The notes under the pieces: generated by a model
The model's database searches: none
Told to the model about the DNA's origin: nothing
What the model saw: only the letters and a program-made list of their open reading frames with translations
From: Oceanobacillus sojae
Lineage (GTDB): Bacteria; Bacillota; Bacilli; Bacillales; Amphibacillaceae
DNA: 64,000 nt
Reading direction: 5' to 3'
NCBI RefSeq assembly: GCF_007991515.1
Contig: NZ_BJYM01000017.1
Location: forward strand, 1-64,000
Program-made: the position numbers and the translations under genes
Shown: positions 27,999 to 37,997 of the stretch, in pieces
How positions within the stretch are numbered: position 1 is the stretch's first letter
Layout: each line of letters opens with the position of its first letter

Positions 27999-29351
27999 TT
28001 ATTTAATAGATGCCTGCTTCTTTTTATAAAAAATACTTAACAGGACTAATGCAATCACCGCTAATATAAATCCTGGAATCGGTATTTTCAAAGTAAAGAA
28101 CAATTTAATTAGTGCGAGGACAATAATACCATCTGGAACCAGGAAGGCCAGACCTTCTACTCCATAAATATCTAATCCAAATAAAGGATAGAAAAGTGCA
28201 ACTGGTATTGTCAGGATGATACCATATACACATCCAGATACCATTGCTCCTCTTCTGCCTCCCATGGCATTCCCAAATATACCTGCAATACCTCCTGTAA
28301 AGAATCCACCAATAATTGATGGCAGAGGAACAATTGTGCCAAATAGTATGGAAATAAACATTCCAATGACCATACCTATGATAGAAAAGATGAACCCTAA
28401 CATCAGCGCATTCGGTGCATATGGAAAGAAAATAGGTACATCCAGAGCAGGCTTAGCTCCAGGGACAAGCTTTAAAGCAATCCCTCTAAAAGCAGGAACA
28501 ATTTCACCAAGAAACATTCTGACACCTTGTAATAGAACAAGTACTCCCGCAGCAAATCCTAGAGCATTTAGTGTACTAAACACAAGATAGTTCTGTCCGT
28601 CAGATAATGGATTCACTATTTCCGGTCCTGCAAATAAAGCAGTAATAATATAAATCACAAACATAACAATTGATACGGAAACTGCTGTATCTTTAAAAAA
28701 GCTTAATTTCTCCGGCATCTTAATCGATTCACTATCATGCGCTTTATTCCCTGCCGCTTTCCCAACCAAAGCGGATAACACGACCCCAGTTGTTGTCAGA
28801 TGTCCATAGGCTACTTTATCATTACCTGTGATTTTTCGGACAATGGGTTGTGCAATTGCCGGCAATAATACTAATGTCATTCCATGAATCAATGATCCAA
28901 AAATAATTCCATTTGTTTCAGATACACCTAGGTCGTAGAAAGCCCAAGCCAGCGCCCCTGCCAAAATCCACATCATATGTCCGGTTAAAAAAATATACTT
29001 AAAAGGTGTAATACGAGCCAACAACACATTTGTTAAAAAACCAAATAATAAAATAAAAGATGTCATTCTCCCAATAGCTGTTACGGAGTCAACAAGAGCT
29101 GCTACAATAGCTTCATCTACTGGAACAACTCCCTTTAAATTAAATGCTTCCTCAAACATTGCTGCAAAAGGAGCTAAATTTGTAACGATTAATGATGAGC
29201 CTGCTCCTAAAATGAGTATACCTAAAATCGTTTTTATCGTGCCTTTTACAACTTCTGTCACTTCTTTCCGTTGCAGTAATAAGCCGAGCAATGCTACAAG
29301 ACCTAGAGTAATGGCTGGGACTGTTAAAGTTTCTGCTATTGCCCTTAACAT
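27999..29351 (-). CDS. PTS IIC component, ascorbate (UlaA/SgaT) family
   Basis: 450 residues with about 11 membrane segments. UlaA-family features include LIVTNLAPFAAMFEEAFNLK, FLTGHMMWILAG, GVRMFLGEIVPAFRGIA and PNALMLGFIFSI. It is the membrane channel of a PTS whose IIB and IIA parts are separate genes upstream. Known relatives carry L-ascorbate, but no ascorbate-6-phosphate lactonase or 3-keto-gulonate decarboxylase is nearby, so the substrate is probably another sugar, perhaps an uronate-type or amino sugar unit. Confidence 0.92.
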   Translation of the reverse strand: MLRAIAETLTVPAITLGLVALLGLLLQRKEVTEVVKGTIKTILGILILGAGSSLIVTNLAPFAAMFEEAFNLKGVVPVDEAIVAALVDSVTAIGRMTSFILLFGFLTNVLLARITPFKYIFLTGHMMWILAGALAWAFYDLGVSETNGIIFGSLIHGMTLVLLPAIAQPIVRKITGNDKVAYGHLTTTGVVLSALVGKAAGNKAHDSESIKMPEKLSFFKDTAVSVSIVMFVIYIITALFAGPEIVNPLSDGQNYLVFSTLNALGFAAGVLVLLQGVRMFLGEIVPAFRGIALKLVPGAKPALDVPIFFPYAPNALMLGFIFSIIGMVIGMFISILFGTIVPLPSIIGGFFTGGIAGIFGNAMGGRRGAMVSGCVYGIILTIPVALFYPLFGLDIYGVEGLAFLVPDGIIVLALIKLFFTLKIPIPGFILAVIALVLLSIFYKKKQASIK

Positions 29352-29413
29352 TTTTGGACCTCCTTATATTGGCAAATCAATTATTTCAGCATTGTTTAAA
29401 AACGAGTCCTTCA

Positions 29414-29689
29414 TTACTCTTTTTGGTTTAAATATCCAAGTAGTTTTTTCTCTATTTCGTCATCATCTGTAAGGTTATGAATATATATTTTATCTATCTC
29501 TACTCCTTCCAGCGCTGATTCTAAATCCGCTGAAGCCATAATTAAATCTGCTGTTCTTCCTTTTGCTGATCCGGCGTCAAGTGCACTTACTTCCGCTTTT
29601 ATCCCTTCTTTTGCCAATATATCGTCAACTGTCATTTTAAGCATTAAACTCGTTCCAAATCCCATCCCGCATACTGTAATAATTTCCAT
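29414..29689 (-). CDS. PTS IIB component, ascorbate type
   Basis: 91 residues. The phosphorylated Cys lies at the start of the active-site loop CGMGFGTSLMLKM, typical of the small UlaB-like IIB proteins. It passes phosphate from IIA to the sugar bound in IIC. It lies between the SIS gene and the IIC gene with short gaps. Confidence 0.9.
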   Translation of the reverse strand: MEIITVCGMGFGTSLMLKMTVDDILAKEGIKAEVSALDAGSAKGRTADLIMASADLESALEGVEIDKIYIHNLTDDDEIEKKLLGYLNQKE

Positions 29690-29712
29690 AATGAATCCCT
29701 CCGTTTATAAGT

Positions 29713-30447
29713 TTATAAGCAAGTTATCCTATTTCGATACTTTTCTATATGCTGCCTATTTATTTGATCACCTTGATCTAAATTAGAACTGACATATACA
29801 GGAGGCGCTTCTCCACTCTTTACAAGATTATCAATTACTTGGACAACAACACTTTGCAGGATAGTGAATCCAATAATTGATGAAGTCGGTCCGAATTTTG
29901 CTTCCAGTCCATGAACTTCCATAATTGCGTCCCCGGCATTGCCGTGATTATCCAATACAACATCAGCTAATTGATAGAGTTTTTTACCGTCTTTATGTCT
30001 GGATTCCACTTCTTCTGTAAACGCCATTGATGTCAATACAATGACTCTCATTCCTTTTTCTTTCGCTTCAAATGCCATTTCAATCGGGACAGCATTTCTT
30101 CCGGATGTAGATACAATTAACATTACATCTTGAGATGCCACATTTTCGTTATTAAGTACCACCTTGGCCAGCCCCTCCTGTCTTTCTGAGAAAGTGCTTA
30201 ACGGAGCCGACGGAGCCAATGATAACGGCGGTGATAAAATTGCATTAATCGGCACCAAACCTCCCGCACGATAAAATAGCTCCATGGCATACATCTGTGA
30301 ATGACCGCACCCAAATACATGTAATACACCATTATCTTTTATCGATGTTTCAATAATTTTAGCTGCTTCCAAAATGTTCTTTTCTTCTTTCTGTGAAACT
30401 TCTTTTAAGATATCTTCTACTTTTGAAAAAAATTGTTTGTATAACAT
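29713..30447 (-). CDS. SIS-domain sugar isomerase-like protein
   Basis: 244 residues. SIS (sugar isomerase) fold with the phosphosugar-site motifs VLHVFGCGHSQMYAMELFYRAGG and LIVSTSGRNAVPIEMAFEAKEKG. Related single-domain proteins isomerise phosphorylated sugars such as amino sugars or heptoses. Its place between PTS IIA and IIB indicates action on the sugar phosphate made by this PTS. It may be an isomerase or a phosphosugar-binding partner of a regulator. No deaminase or etherase lies in the group. Confidence 0.85.
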   Translation of the reverse strand: MLYKQFFSKVEDILKEVSQKEEKNILEAAKIIETSIKDNGVLHVFGCGHSQMYAMELFYRAGGLVPINAILSPPLSLAPSAPLSTFSERQEGLAKVVLNNENVASQDVMLIVSTSGRNAVPIEMAFEAKEKGMRVIVLTSMAFTEEVESRHKDGKKLYQLADVVLDNHGNAGDAIMEVHGLEAKFGPTSSIIGFTILQSVVVQVIDNLVKSGEAPPVYVSSNLDQGDQINRQHIEKYRNRITCL

Positions 30448-30450
30448 AAA

Positions 30451-30903
30451 CTACTCCTCCAATTTCTTTTTAATCATTTCTAATACTTTCTTTACATCCG
30501 TTGCCGTTCTGATTCTCTCGACCAGTTGCCCATCCTTCAATATTTTCATTAGCTCCGCCATTAATTGCAGATGAGAATCATGATCTACAGCCCCCAGAGC
30601 AAATAATAAGTCAACCGGGTCTTTATCACCTGCTCCAAATTCAATTGGCTTTTCAAGCGTAAGTAAACTTAAACAAATCTCGTTCACGTTTCCTTCAGGT
30701 CGCGCATGAAATAATGCAATGCCCGGAGCAATTACAATATAAGGGCCAAACTCATGCACAGACGCTATCATGTCTGCTATATACTCCTTTTTAATAGATT
30801 GATTATCCAATAATAGTCCGCCGGCTTTTTTTGCTGCCTCCCCCCAATCGATAGCGCTTTCATTTAATAGAATCGTGTTTTGGCTTAAAGCTTGATAAAT
30901 CAT
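30451..30903 (-). CDS. PTS IIA component, ascorbate/fructose-mannitol type
   Basis: About 150 residues. The phosphorylated His lies in IAPGIALFHARPEG, the UlaC/FruA-type IIA site, preceded by MIASVHEFGPYIVI. First gene of the operon. The ATG at 30903 follows GCGGGGAAAAG; an ATG at 30942 abuts the large palindrome and has no ribosome site. It receives phosphate from HPr and donates to the IIB protein. Confidence 0.9.
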   Translation of the reverse strand: MIYQALSQNTILLNESAIDWGEAAKKAGGLLLDNQSIKKEYIADMIASVHEFGPYIVIAPGIALFHARPEGNVNEICLSLLTLEKPIEFGAGDKDPVDLLFALGAVDHDSHLQLMAELMKILKDGQLVERIRTATDVKKVLEMIKKKLEE

Positions 30904-30940
30904 CTTTTCCCCGCTTTCTTGTATAAAATATAAAATCTCC

Positions 30941-30976
30941 ATCCAAATTGGTTATGTTGACATAACCAATTTGGAT
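30941..30976. promoter_or_regulatory. 36-base palindrome upstream of the PTS-SIS operon
   Basis: Two 17-base arms (30941-30957 and 30960-30976) around a central TG pair exactly. Each contains ATTGGTTAT or its complement. It lies 37 bases before the IIA start, in the leader. It could be a GntR/UTRA operator or form an RNA hairpin close to the ribosome site. Confidence 0.7.
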
Positions 30977-30983
30977 ATTTATA

Positions 30984-31013
30984 AAAGGTCTTCTAGATTT
31001 ATAGTAGACCTTT
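30984..31013. promoter_or_regulatory. Inverted repeat in the PTS-SIS leader
   Basis: Perfect arms AAAGGTCT (30984-30991) and AGACCTTT (31006-31013) with a 14-base loop. On the minus strand it has only a weak U-tract, so it may be an attenuator or simply part of the leader structure. Confidence 0.4.
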
Positions 31014-31040
31014 ATCCTTACAAGCTATGTCATTATCACT

Positions 31041-31056
31041 ATTGGTTATAACCAAT
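31041..31056. promoter_or_regulatory. Perfect 16-base palindrome, candidate GntR/UTRA operator
   Basis: ATTGGTTATAACCAAT is fully symmetrical and resembles the NagR/DasR-type operator pattern ATTGGTnTAnACCAAT. Its half-sites recur in the larger palindrome 65 bases away. Confidence 0.65.
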
Positions 31057-31072
31057 TTAAATACATTCTAAA

Positions 31073-31086
31073 TGAAAACGCTTTAT
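31073..31086. promoter_or_regulatory. cre-like site upstream of the PTS-SIS operon
   Basis: TGAAAACGCTTTAT matches 12 of 14 defined cre positions and lies just upstream of the palindromes, consistent with catabolite repression. Confidence 0.5.
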
Positions 31087-31208
31087 TTGTAAACCCTTAT
31101 TTTTGAATTTTTATGAGATTACGCGTCAAAAACATATGTAATTTTTGATTCTTTTTTATATCATAAAAATGGTGACTGCTATAATAACGATACTTTTCAG
31201 CAAAATAA

Positions 31209-31252
31209 ACAGTCTCTCTTTATACTGTCATTCATGAACAAAGAGAAACTGT
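31209..31252 (-). terminator. Terminator of the ketopantoate reductase-like gene
   Basis: Arms ACAGTCTCTCTTT (31209-31221) and AAAGAGAAACTGT (31240-31252) pair with one mismatch. On the minus strand they lead into GTTTATTTTG. The gene ends at 31269. Confidence 0.65.
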
Positions 31253-31268
31253 AAATACCATCTATATG

Positions 31269-32132
31269 CTAACCCTTCATCTCACTTGCCAAAAGCAAGC
31301 TGTACACGGTATCCAAACAAGGTGTATTAAGGTCATGCTCTCTGCTCTTCTCATATAAAAAACCTTGAATATACTCCACTTCCATTGATTGCCCATTTAT
31401 CATATCGTAATACATACTTGTTCCCATCTGAGAAGGATATCCAGCGTAAATCTTCATAATTTCCTCCAGCACCTTTTCCTGGAAATAAACACCTTCTGCT
31501 GCTGCAATTTCAACTCCTTCTTGAATTAATCTTTTACACAGGCTCTGTACTTTTTCCTCCTGCAAAATAAGTGCTGTATTTCTGCTGAGTGCGGTTACAG
31601 AATTAATTGCTACATTAACGATCAGTTTATACCAAACCTCATTACGATAGTCAGATTGTAATTGGATATCGAGATTACTTGCAGCAATCACTTTCTTTAA
31701 TTTTTTGGTTACGGTATTCTCCGGTAAAATCAGGGTTCGGTCACGAAAATGCATGACTACATTTCCTTTCTTTTGCCCGCTAATATAAACAACAGCCTGA
31801 TAAGTATTGCCCGGGAGCTGGAATTTTCCCAACTGTCCATAGCCATTCTGACAAAGAATACAAACAGTATCTGCATGCATCAGCTTATCCAAGTGTGGCA
31901 TAATCCCTTCCAATTGTGTTCCTTTCACTGCGATAAATAAATAATCAAAAACAGTTTCCACTTCAGAAATAGCCTCTACAGGAAAAGTGGTACTTTCTGG
32001 ATCTTCTACGCGTTCAATACACACTTTCCCCTCTTTTCTACCCAGAAATGTCACATGATAATCGCTGTTTTGTAATGATTCGCCGATGACAGCACCGACT
32101 GCACCTGGTCCAATAACTCCAAACTTATACAT
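31269..32132 (-). CDS. panE: 2-dehydropantoate 2-reductase (PanE/ApbA family)
   Basis: 287 residues. NADPH-binding Rossmann motif GVIGPGAVGAVIGESL (Pro replaces a more usual Gly or Ala), then LCQNGYGQ, and the C-terminal domain with the catalytic Lys in EVWYKLIVNVAINSVTAL. The enzyme reduces ketopantoate to pantoate. It is divergent from panBCD, with 100 bases between, so the window encodes all four steps to pantothenate. The family also includes other 2-oxoacid reductases, but the location supports PanE. Confidence 0.88.
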   Translation of the reverse strand: MYKFGVIGPGAVGAVIGESLQNSDYHVTFLGRKEGKVCIERVEDPESTTFPVEAISEVETVFDYLFIAVKGTQLEGIMPHLDKLMHADTVCILCQNGYGQLGKFQLPGNTYQAVVYISGQKKGNVVMHFRDRTLILPENTVTKKLKKVIAASNLDIQLQSDYRNEVWYKLIVNVAINSVTALSRNTALILQEEKVQSLCKRLIQEGVEIAAAEGVYFQEKVLEEIMKIYAGYPSQMGTSMYYDMINGQSMEVEYIQGFLYEKSREHDLNTPCLDTVYSLLLASEMKG

Positions 32133-32172
32133 TTTTACCTCTCCTCCTTTTCCTCAAGCTAATAACTTGCCA

Positions 32173-32201
32173 TTGTGAATCTATACAGATAATTTTATAA
32201 T
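32173..32201 (+). promoter_or_regulatory. SigA promoter of panBCD
   Basis: TTGTGA (32173-32178), 17 bases, TATAAT (32196-32201), about 35 bases before the panB start. Confidence 0.65.
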
Positions 32202-32235
32202 AAGAAAAAGAATAAAAATAGTAGGTGATCCAAAA

Positions 32236-34281
<2,046 letters not shown>

Positions 34282-34305
34282 ACTTTCCGGAAATAAAATA
34301 AGCAG

Positions 34306-34345
34306 AAACGTGCTGCTCTATAAAAAAGAGCAGCACGTTTTATTT
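34306..34345. terminator. Terminator between panD and the beta-glucoside PTS
   Basis: Perfect 14-base arms AAACGTGCTGCTCT (34306-34319) and its complement (34327-34340), then TATTT. It probably serves both converging transcripts. Confidence 0.85.
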
Positions 34346-34378
34346 AATTCTATTTATTATTGAAGACAAACTCCTGAA

Positions 34379-36256
34379 TTATTCCTTTACTGCTTTTAAA
34401 ATCCATTCGTCCTGCTTCACTTGTCCGGCTTGATCATTAGGGAGTATCTCCTGATAATCAGAGCTGTTTGTTACAATAACAGGAGTAACTGTCGGATATC
34501 CAGCATCTTTAATTTTATCGATATCAAACGTAATAAGCAGTTCTCCCTGCTTGACAGCTTGTCCCTGTTCTACATGCGCTTCGAAGTGCTTCCCTTCCAG
34601 ATTTACGGTATCCAGACCAATATGGATTAATAACTCCAAACCTTGTTCTGAACGTAAACCAATCGCATGCTTGGTTTGAAATAGTGATTCAATAGACCCG
34701 TTAAAAGGAGCAATAACTTCTCCATTCGTTGGTTCAACTGCTATTCCTTTCCCTAAAAGACCTTCTGCAAAAGTTGGATCACTTACCTCTTGAAGCGGTA
34801 TAACCTTCCCTTCCAACGGACTGTTTACAACTGTCTCTTTGTTTGCAATCTGCTGTCCATCTTCAACAGCTGCAGCTTCTGTCTTTTCTTTTTTAGTTTC
34901 CATGTCTTTAAATCCTAGTAAAAATGTTAGCACCATCGTAACTGCTATCGTAATGATTAATCCAATAATTAGATAGATAAATTTCGGTCCACTAAACACA
35001 GGCAGACTTGTTAAACCCGGTAACACGAAAGCAGATGCAGTTACACCGAATCCAGTTATAAAAGCTCCTCCAATACCGGAACCAATTAATGCTGCAATAA
35101 ATGGTTTCTTCAGCCGCAGATTTACCCCGTACATAGCAGGTTCCGTTATTCCAAGGAATGCGGAAACCGTAGAGGAAGCAGCTATTGTTTTCAAATCTTT
35201 ATTTTTAGTCTTAATAAATACTGCAAGAGCAGCAGCTGCCTGTCCCATATTAGCCATTAGAAATACCGGTACTAAATAATCAAAACCAAGAACAGCAATA
35301 TTTTGAATGGCAATTGGCATTAATCCGTAGTGCATTCCAACAATAACTAATAGTGGGCGTGTTGCTCCCAGAATTCCTCCTGCAAGAATACCAGCGTGCT
35401 CAAACAGCCAGGTAATTCCATCTGCTAACCCTATACCAAGATATGATCCCAGCGGTCCAATAGCCACCAGCTGGAAAGGAATCATAATGAGTAAAACAAT
35501 GGTCGGTGTAAAAATAACTCGAAGTGCGTTTGGCATAATGGCATCTACCCATCTGTGCACATAGCTTAACAGCCATATGGAAATGATGATAGGAATAACC
35601 GTCGAGCTATAATTTATAAACGGCAACGGGATACCAAATAACGATAACCCTTCCGCCCCGCCTTCAGCAATTGCTTTAGCTCCTTCAATTAATGTTGGAT
35701 ACATCAATCCGCCAGCTAATGCAAGCGCAATAAATTCATTTGTTTTAAACTTCCTTGCAGCGGATACAGCAAGAAAGAAAGGCAGAAAGTAGAACACGGC
35801 ATCCGCAACAATATTTAATACAGTTACAATATCACTATCTGCAGGAGCCCAATTAAATGTCGTGACTAAGCCTAAAATCCCTTTAACTAATCCTGCCCCG
35901 GCAATTGCCGGAATAATCGGTGTGAAAATAGAAGCAATTACTTCAAAGAAACGGCCGATAATATTTCCCTTTTTTTCTTCCTGAACAGTTTCGTCATTCT
36001 CTCCACTCTGGAAGTCACCTTGTTTCTCCAGCTCTTTGTATACTTTCCCTACTTCGTTACCGATAACCACTTGAAATTGTCCACTCTGAATTTGGACACG
36101 TATAACACCATCAAGTGATTCAATCTTGTCTTTATCGGCTAAATCATTGTTTTTTAAATTAAAGCGTAATCTTGTATAACAGTGGGTAACACTCCCCACG
36201 TTTTCTTCTCCTCCAACAAGAGAAAGAATATCCTTTGCCAGCTTCTGCTGATTCAT
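34379..36256 (-). CDS. Beta-glucoside PTS permease, IIB-IIC-IIA fusion
   Basis: 625 residues of the glucose/beta-glucoside family. IIB comes first (active Cys in VTHCYTRLRF). Membrane IIC runs from about 105 to 445 (IPAIAGAGLVKGILGLV, GITEPAMYGVNLRLKKPF). The C-terminal IIA, from about 470, has the active His in LLIHIGLDTVNLEGKHF. It takes up and phosphorylates aryl or alkyl beta-glucosides such as cellobiose or salicin. ATG follows AAGGAGG. Downstream of the GH1 gene by 36 bases, forming a two-gene operon. Confidence 0.95.
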   Translation of the reverse strand: MNQQKLAKDILSLVGGEENVGSVTHCYTRLRFNLKNNDLADKDKIESLDGVIRVQIQSGQFQVVIGNEVGKVYKELEKQGDFQSGENDETVQEEKKGNIIGRFFEVIASIFTPIIPAIAGAGLVKGILGLVTTFNWAPADSDIVTVLNIVADAVFYFLPFFLAVSAARKFKTNEFIALALAGGLMYPTLIEGAKAIAEGGAEGLSLFGIPLPFINYSSTVIPIIISIWLLSYVHRWVDAIMPNALRVIFTPTIVLLIMIPFQLVAIGPLGSYLGIGLADGITWLFEHAGILAGGILGATRPLLVIVGMHYGLMPIAIQNIAVLGFDYLVPVFLMANMGQAAAALAVFIKTKNKDLKTIAASSTVSAFLGITEPAMYGVNLRLKKPFIAALIGSGIGGAFITGFGVTASAFVLPGLTSLPVFSGPKFIYLIIGLIITIAVTMVLTFLLGFKDMETKKEKTEAAAVEDGQQIANKETVVNSPLEGKVIPLQEVSDPTFAEGLLGKGIAVEPTNGEVIAPFNGSIESLFQTKHAIGLRSEQGLELLIHIGLDTVNLEGKHFEAHVEQGQAVKQGELLITFDIDKIKDAGYPTVTPVIVTNSSDYQEILPNDQAGQVKQDEWILKAVKE

Positions 36257-36292
36257 CCCAAATCCTCCTTTATTTGTATGATTTATAAAAAA

Positions 36293-37708
36293 TTACAAAT
36301 CCTCTCCATTAGAGGCAATGACCTTTTGGTACCAATAAAAACTATCCTTCTTAATTCTCCGCATATCCTTAAAATCGAAATCTTCCCGGTTAATGTAAAC
36401 AAAACCGTAGCGCTTCTCCATACCATTCCGGCCGCTGACCAGATCCATAAATGACCATGCACAGTAGCCTAACATTGGCACGCCATCATTAATAGCGAGC
36501 TTTACCTGTTTAATGTGCTCTCTCAAATAAGAGATCCGGTAATCATCCCGGACAATGTCTTCATCCTCCAATTTATCGTAAGCTCCAATGCCGTTTTCTG
36601 TAATAATCATTGGCAGCTTATAGCGGTCGTAAAGCTCCCGCAATGTCAATCGCAGCCCGACAGGATCAATTTCCCAGCCCCAATCTGTTGCAGCCAGATT
36701 TTCGTTCTTAACAACCTCGAAAACTCCAGCCTCTGCTTCTGGAAGAAGAGATTTTTTTTGATAACCAATCGGAAATTCTTCTGTAGCAGGAAAAGCACGA
36801 ACTGCTTCAGAGAAGTAGTAGTTTACTCCCAGCATGGTAGGCGGATATTTTTTCATTAATTCCAAATCACCATCTTCAATAGCCGGAGTAAAATTCCTCT
36901 CTTCCAGGTATCTTTGAAAGCTATAGCTATATTCTCCATGGCAATGCAAATCCATTAAATAATTGTGTTTAATTAACATCGCATCTTTACTCGCAAGAAT
37001 GTCATCTGGATGGGAGCTTGCAGGATGAACCATAGAATAAGAAACGGCAGGACCAATCTTTCCTTCCATACCTAATTCATGGAATGTTTTAATGGTAATT
37101 GCGGTTGCCACACACATATGGTGATTTGCCTGATATCCGAGTCTCAGCTGTTCATAATGATCCTCGCCGGTTAACCCTAGCCGCGACGGAATACGAACCA
37201 CATGATCCTGTTCATTAATAGTCAGCCAGTATTTGACGCGGTCCCCATATGTTTTAAATAAGAACTCTGCATAGGCCCGGTAATCCTCAATACTTTCTCT
37301 TGAAATCCATCCTCCGTATTGCTCGACAAGACTTTGCGGATAATCAAAATGGTATATAGTCACTAATGGCTCAATTTGATGTTTTACCAAGGCGTCAATT
37401 AATCGATTGTAAAAATCTACTCCAGCTTGATTGACCTCACCATTTCCTTTTGGGAAAATACGTGTCCAGGCAATGGAGAAACGGTAAACTTTCAAACCCA
37501 GCTCTGCCATGAGGGCAACGTCTTCCTCTATATGATGATAATGATCGGCAGCAACAGAGAAATCTGTTATAGCAGGATTCTTTGGCATTACATCGATAAC
37601 CGAGAGTCCTTTTCCATCTTCTTTAACTGCTCCTTCCACCTGAAAGGATGCTGTCGCAGCTCCCCATAGAAAACCCGGATCAAAAGAAGTATATGCTTTA
37701 TGTTCCAT
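36293..37708 (-). CDS. GH1 6-phospho-beta-glucosidase
   Basis: 471 residues of the (beta/alpha)8 GH1 family. Opening FLWGAATASFQVEGAVKEDG, acid-base Glu in YWLTINEQD and nucleophile Glu in PMIITENGIGA. Near the end, MLGYCAWSFMDLVSGRNGMEKRYG is followed by IKKDSFYWY. It hydrolyses the phosphorylated beta-glucoside delivered by the PTS, giving glucose 6-phosphate. First gene of the operon, ATG after AGGGAGG, with its own promoter. Confidence 0.94.
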   Translation of the reverse strand: MEHKAYTSFDPGFLWGAATASFQVEGAVKEDGKGLSVIDVMPKNPAITDFSVAADHYHHIEEDVALMAELGLKVYRFSIAWTRIFPKGNGEVNQAGVDFYNRLIDALVKHQIEPLVTIYHFDYPQSLVEQYGGWISRESIEDYRAYAEFLFKTYGDRVKYWLTINEQDHVVRIPSRLGLTGEDHYEQLRLGYQANHHMCVATAITIKTFHELGMEGKIGPAVSYSMVHPASSHPDDILASKDAMLIKHNYLMDLHCHGEYSYSFQRYLEERNFTPAIEDGDLELMKKYPPTMLGVNYYFSEAVRAFPATEEFPIGYQKKSLLPEAEAGVFEVVKNENLAATDWGWEIDPVGLRLTLRELYDRYKLPMIITENGIGAYDKLEDEDIVRDDYRISYLREHIKQVKLAINDGVPMLGYCAWSFMDLVSGRNGMEKRYGFVYINREDFDFKDMRRIKKDSFYWYQKVIASNGEDL

Positions 37709-37737
37709 TGATAAATTCCTCCCTATTGTGAATAAGT

Positions 37738-37765
37738 ATTATATTGATTTAGAAGCTTTCAGCAA
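37738..37765 (-). promoter_or_regulatory. SigA promoter of the GH1-PTS operon
   Basis: On the minus strand TTGCTG (37765-37760), 16 bases, TATAAT (37743-37738). It lies about 30 bases before the GH1 start. I saw no RAT antiterminator sequence in the leader, so control is probably at initiation. Confidence 0.65.
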
Positions 37766-37944
37766 ATAAAAATAGACCAGGAAAGATGAATCTAGCTATT
37801 ACAAATTGCTATTTTTTAGCATGTACGATTAACCCCATAACATACTGGCTTTATCCGCTTTCAAAACACCAAAAATCATTAAATTATATGGATGTTTCTG
37901 GCTAAGCTTCTTTATAGTTCTAAGATAATAGTAAGAACGCAAAA

Positions 37945-37994
37945 AGACCATTTAGTTTTTTTAACTGAAAATCGGTAAAAAAACTAAATGGTCT
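37945..37994. terminator. Strong terminator after the PRD regulator
   Basis: Perfect 19-base arms (37945-37963 and 37976-37994) with a 12-base loop, followed on the minus strand by CTTTTTG. It separates the regulator from the GH1 promoter. Confidence 0.9.
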
Positions 37995-37997
37995 CTA

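Noticed and set aside
34379-37765. RAT/LicT-type antitermination of the beta-glucoside operon
   Set aside because: No RAT sequence or leader terminator is seen between the promoter and the GH1 gene; the upstream regulator is of the DNA-binding PRD type.
37850-37863. cre-like TTTATCCGCTTTCA upstream of the GH1-PTS operon
   Set aside because: It matches only 12 of 14 positions and lies about 120 bases upstream of the likely promoter, too far to claim.
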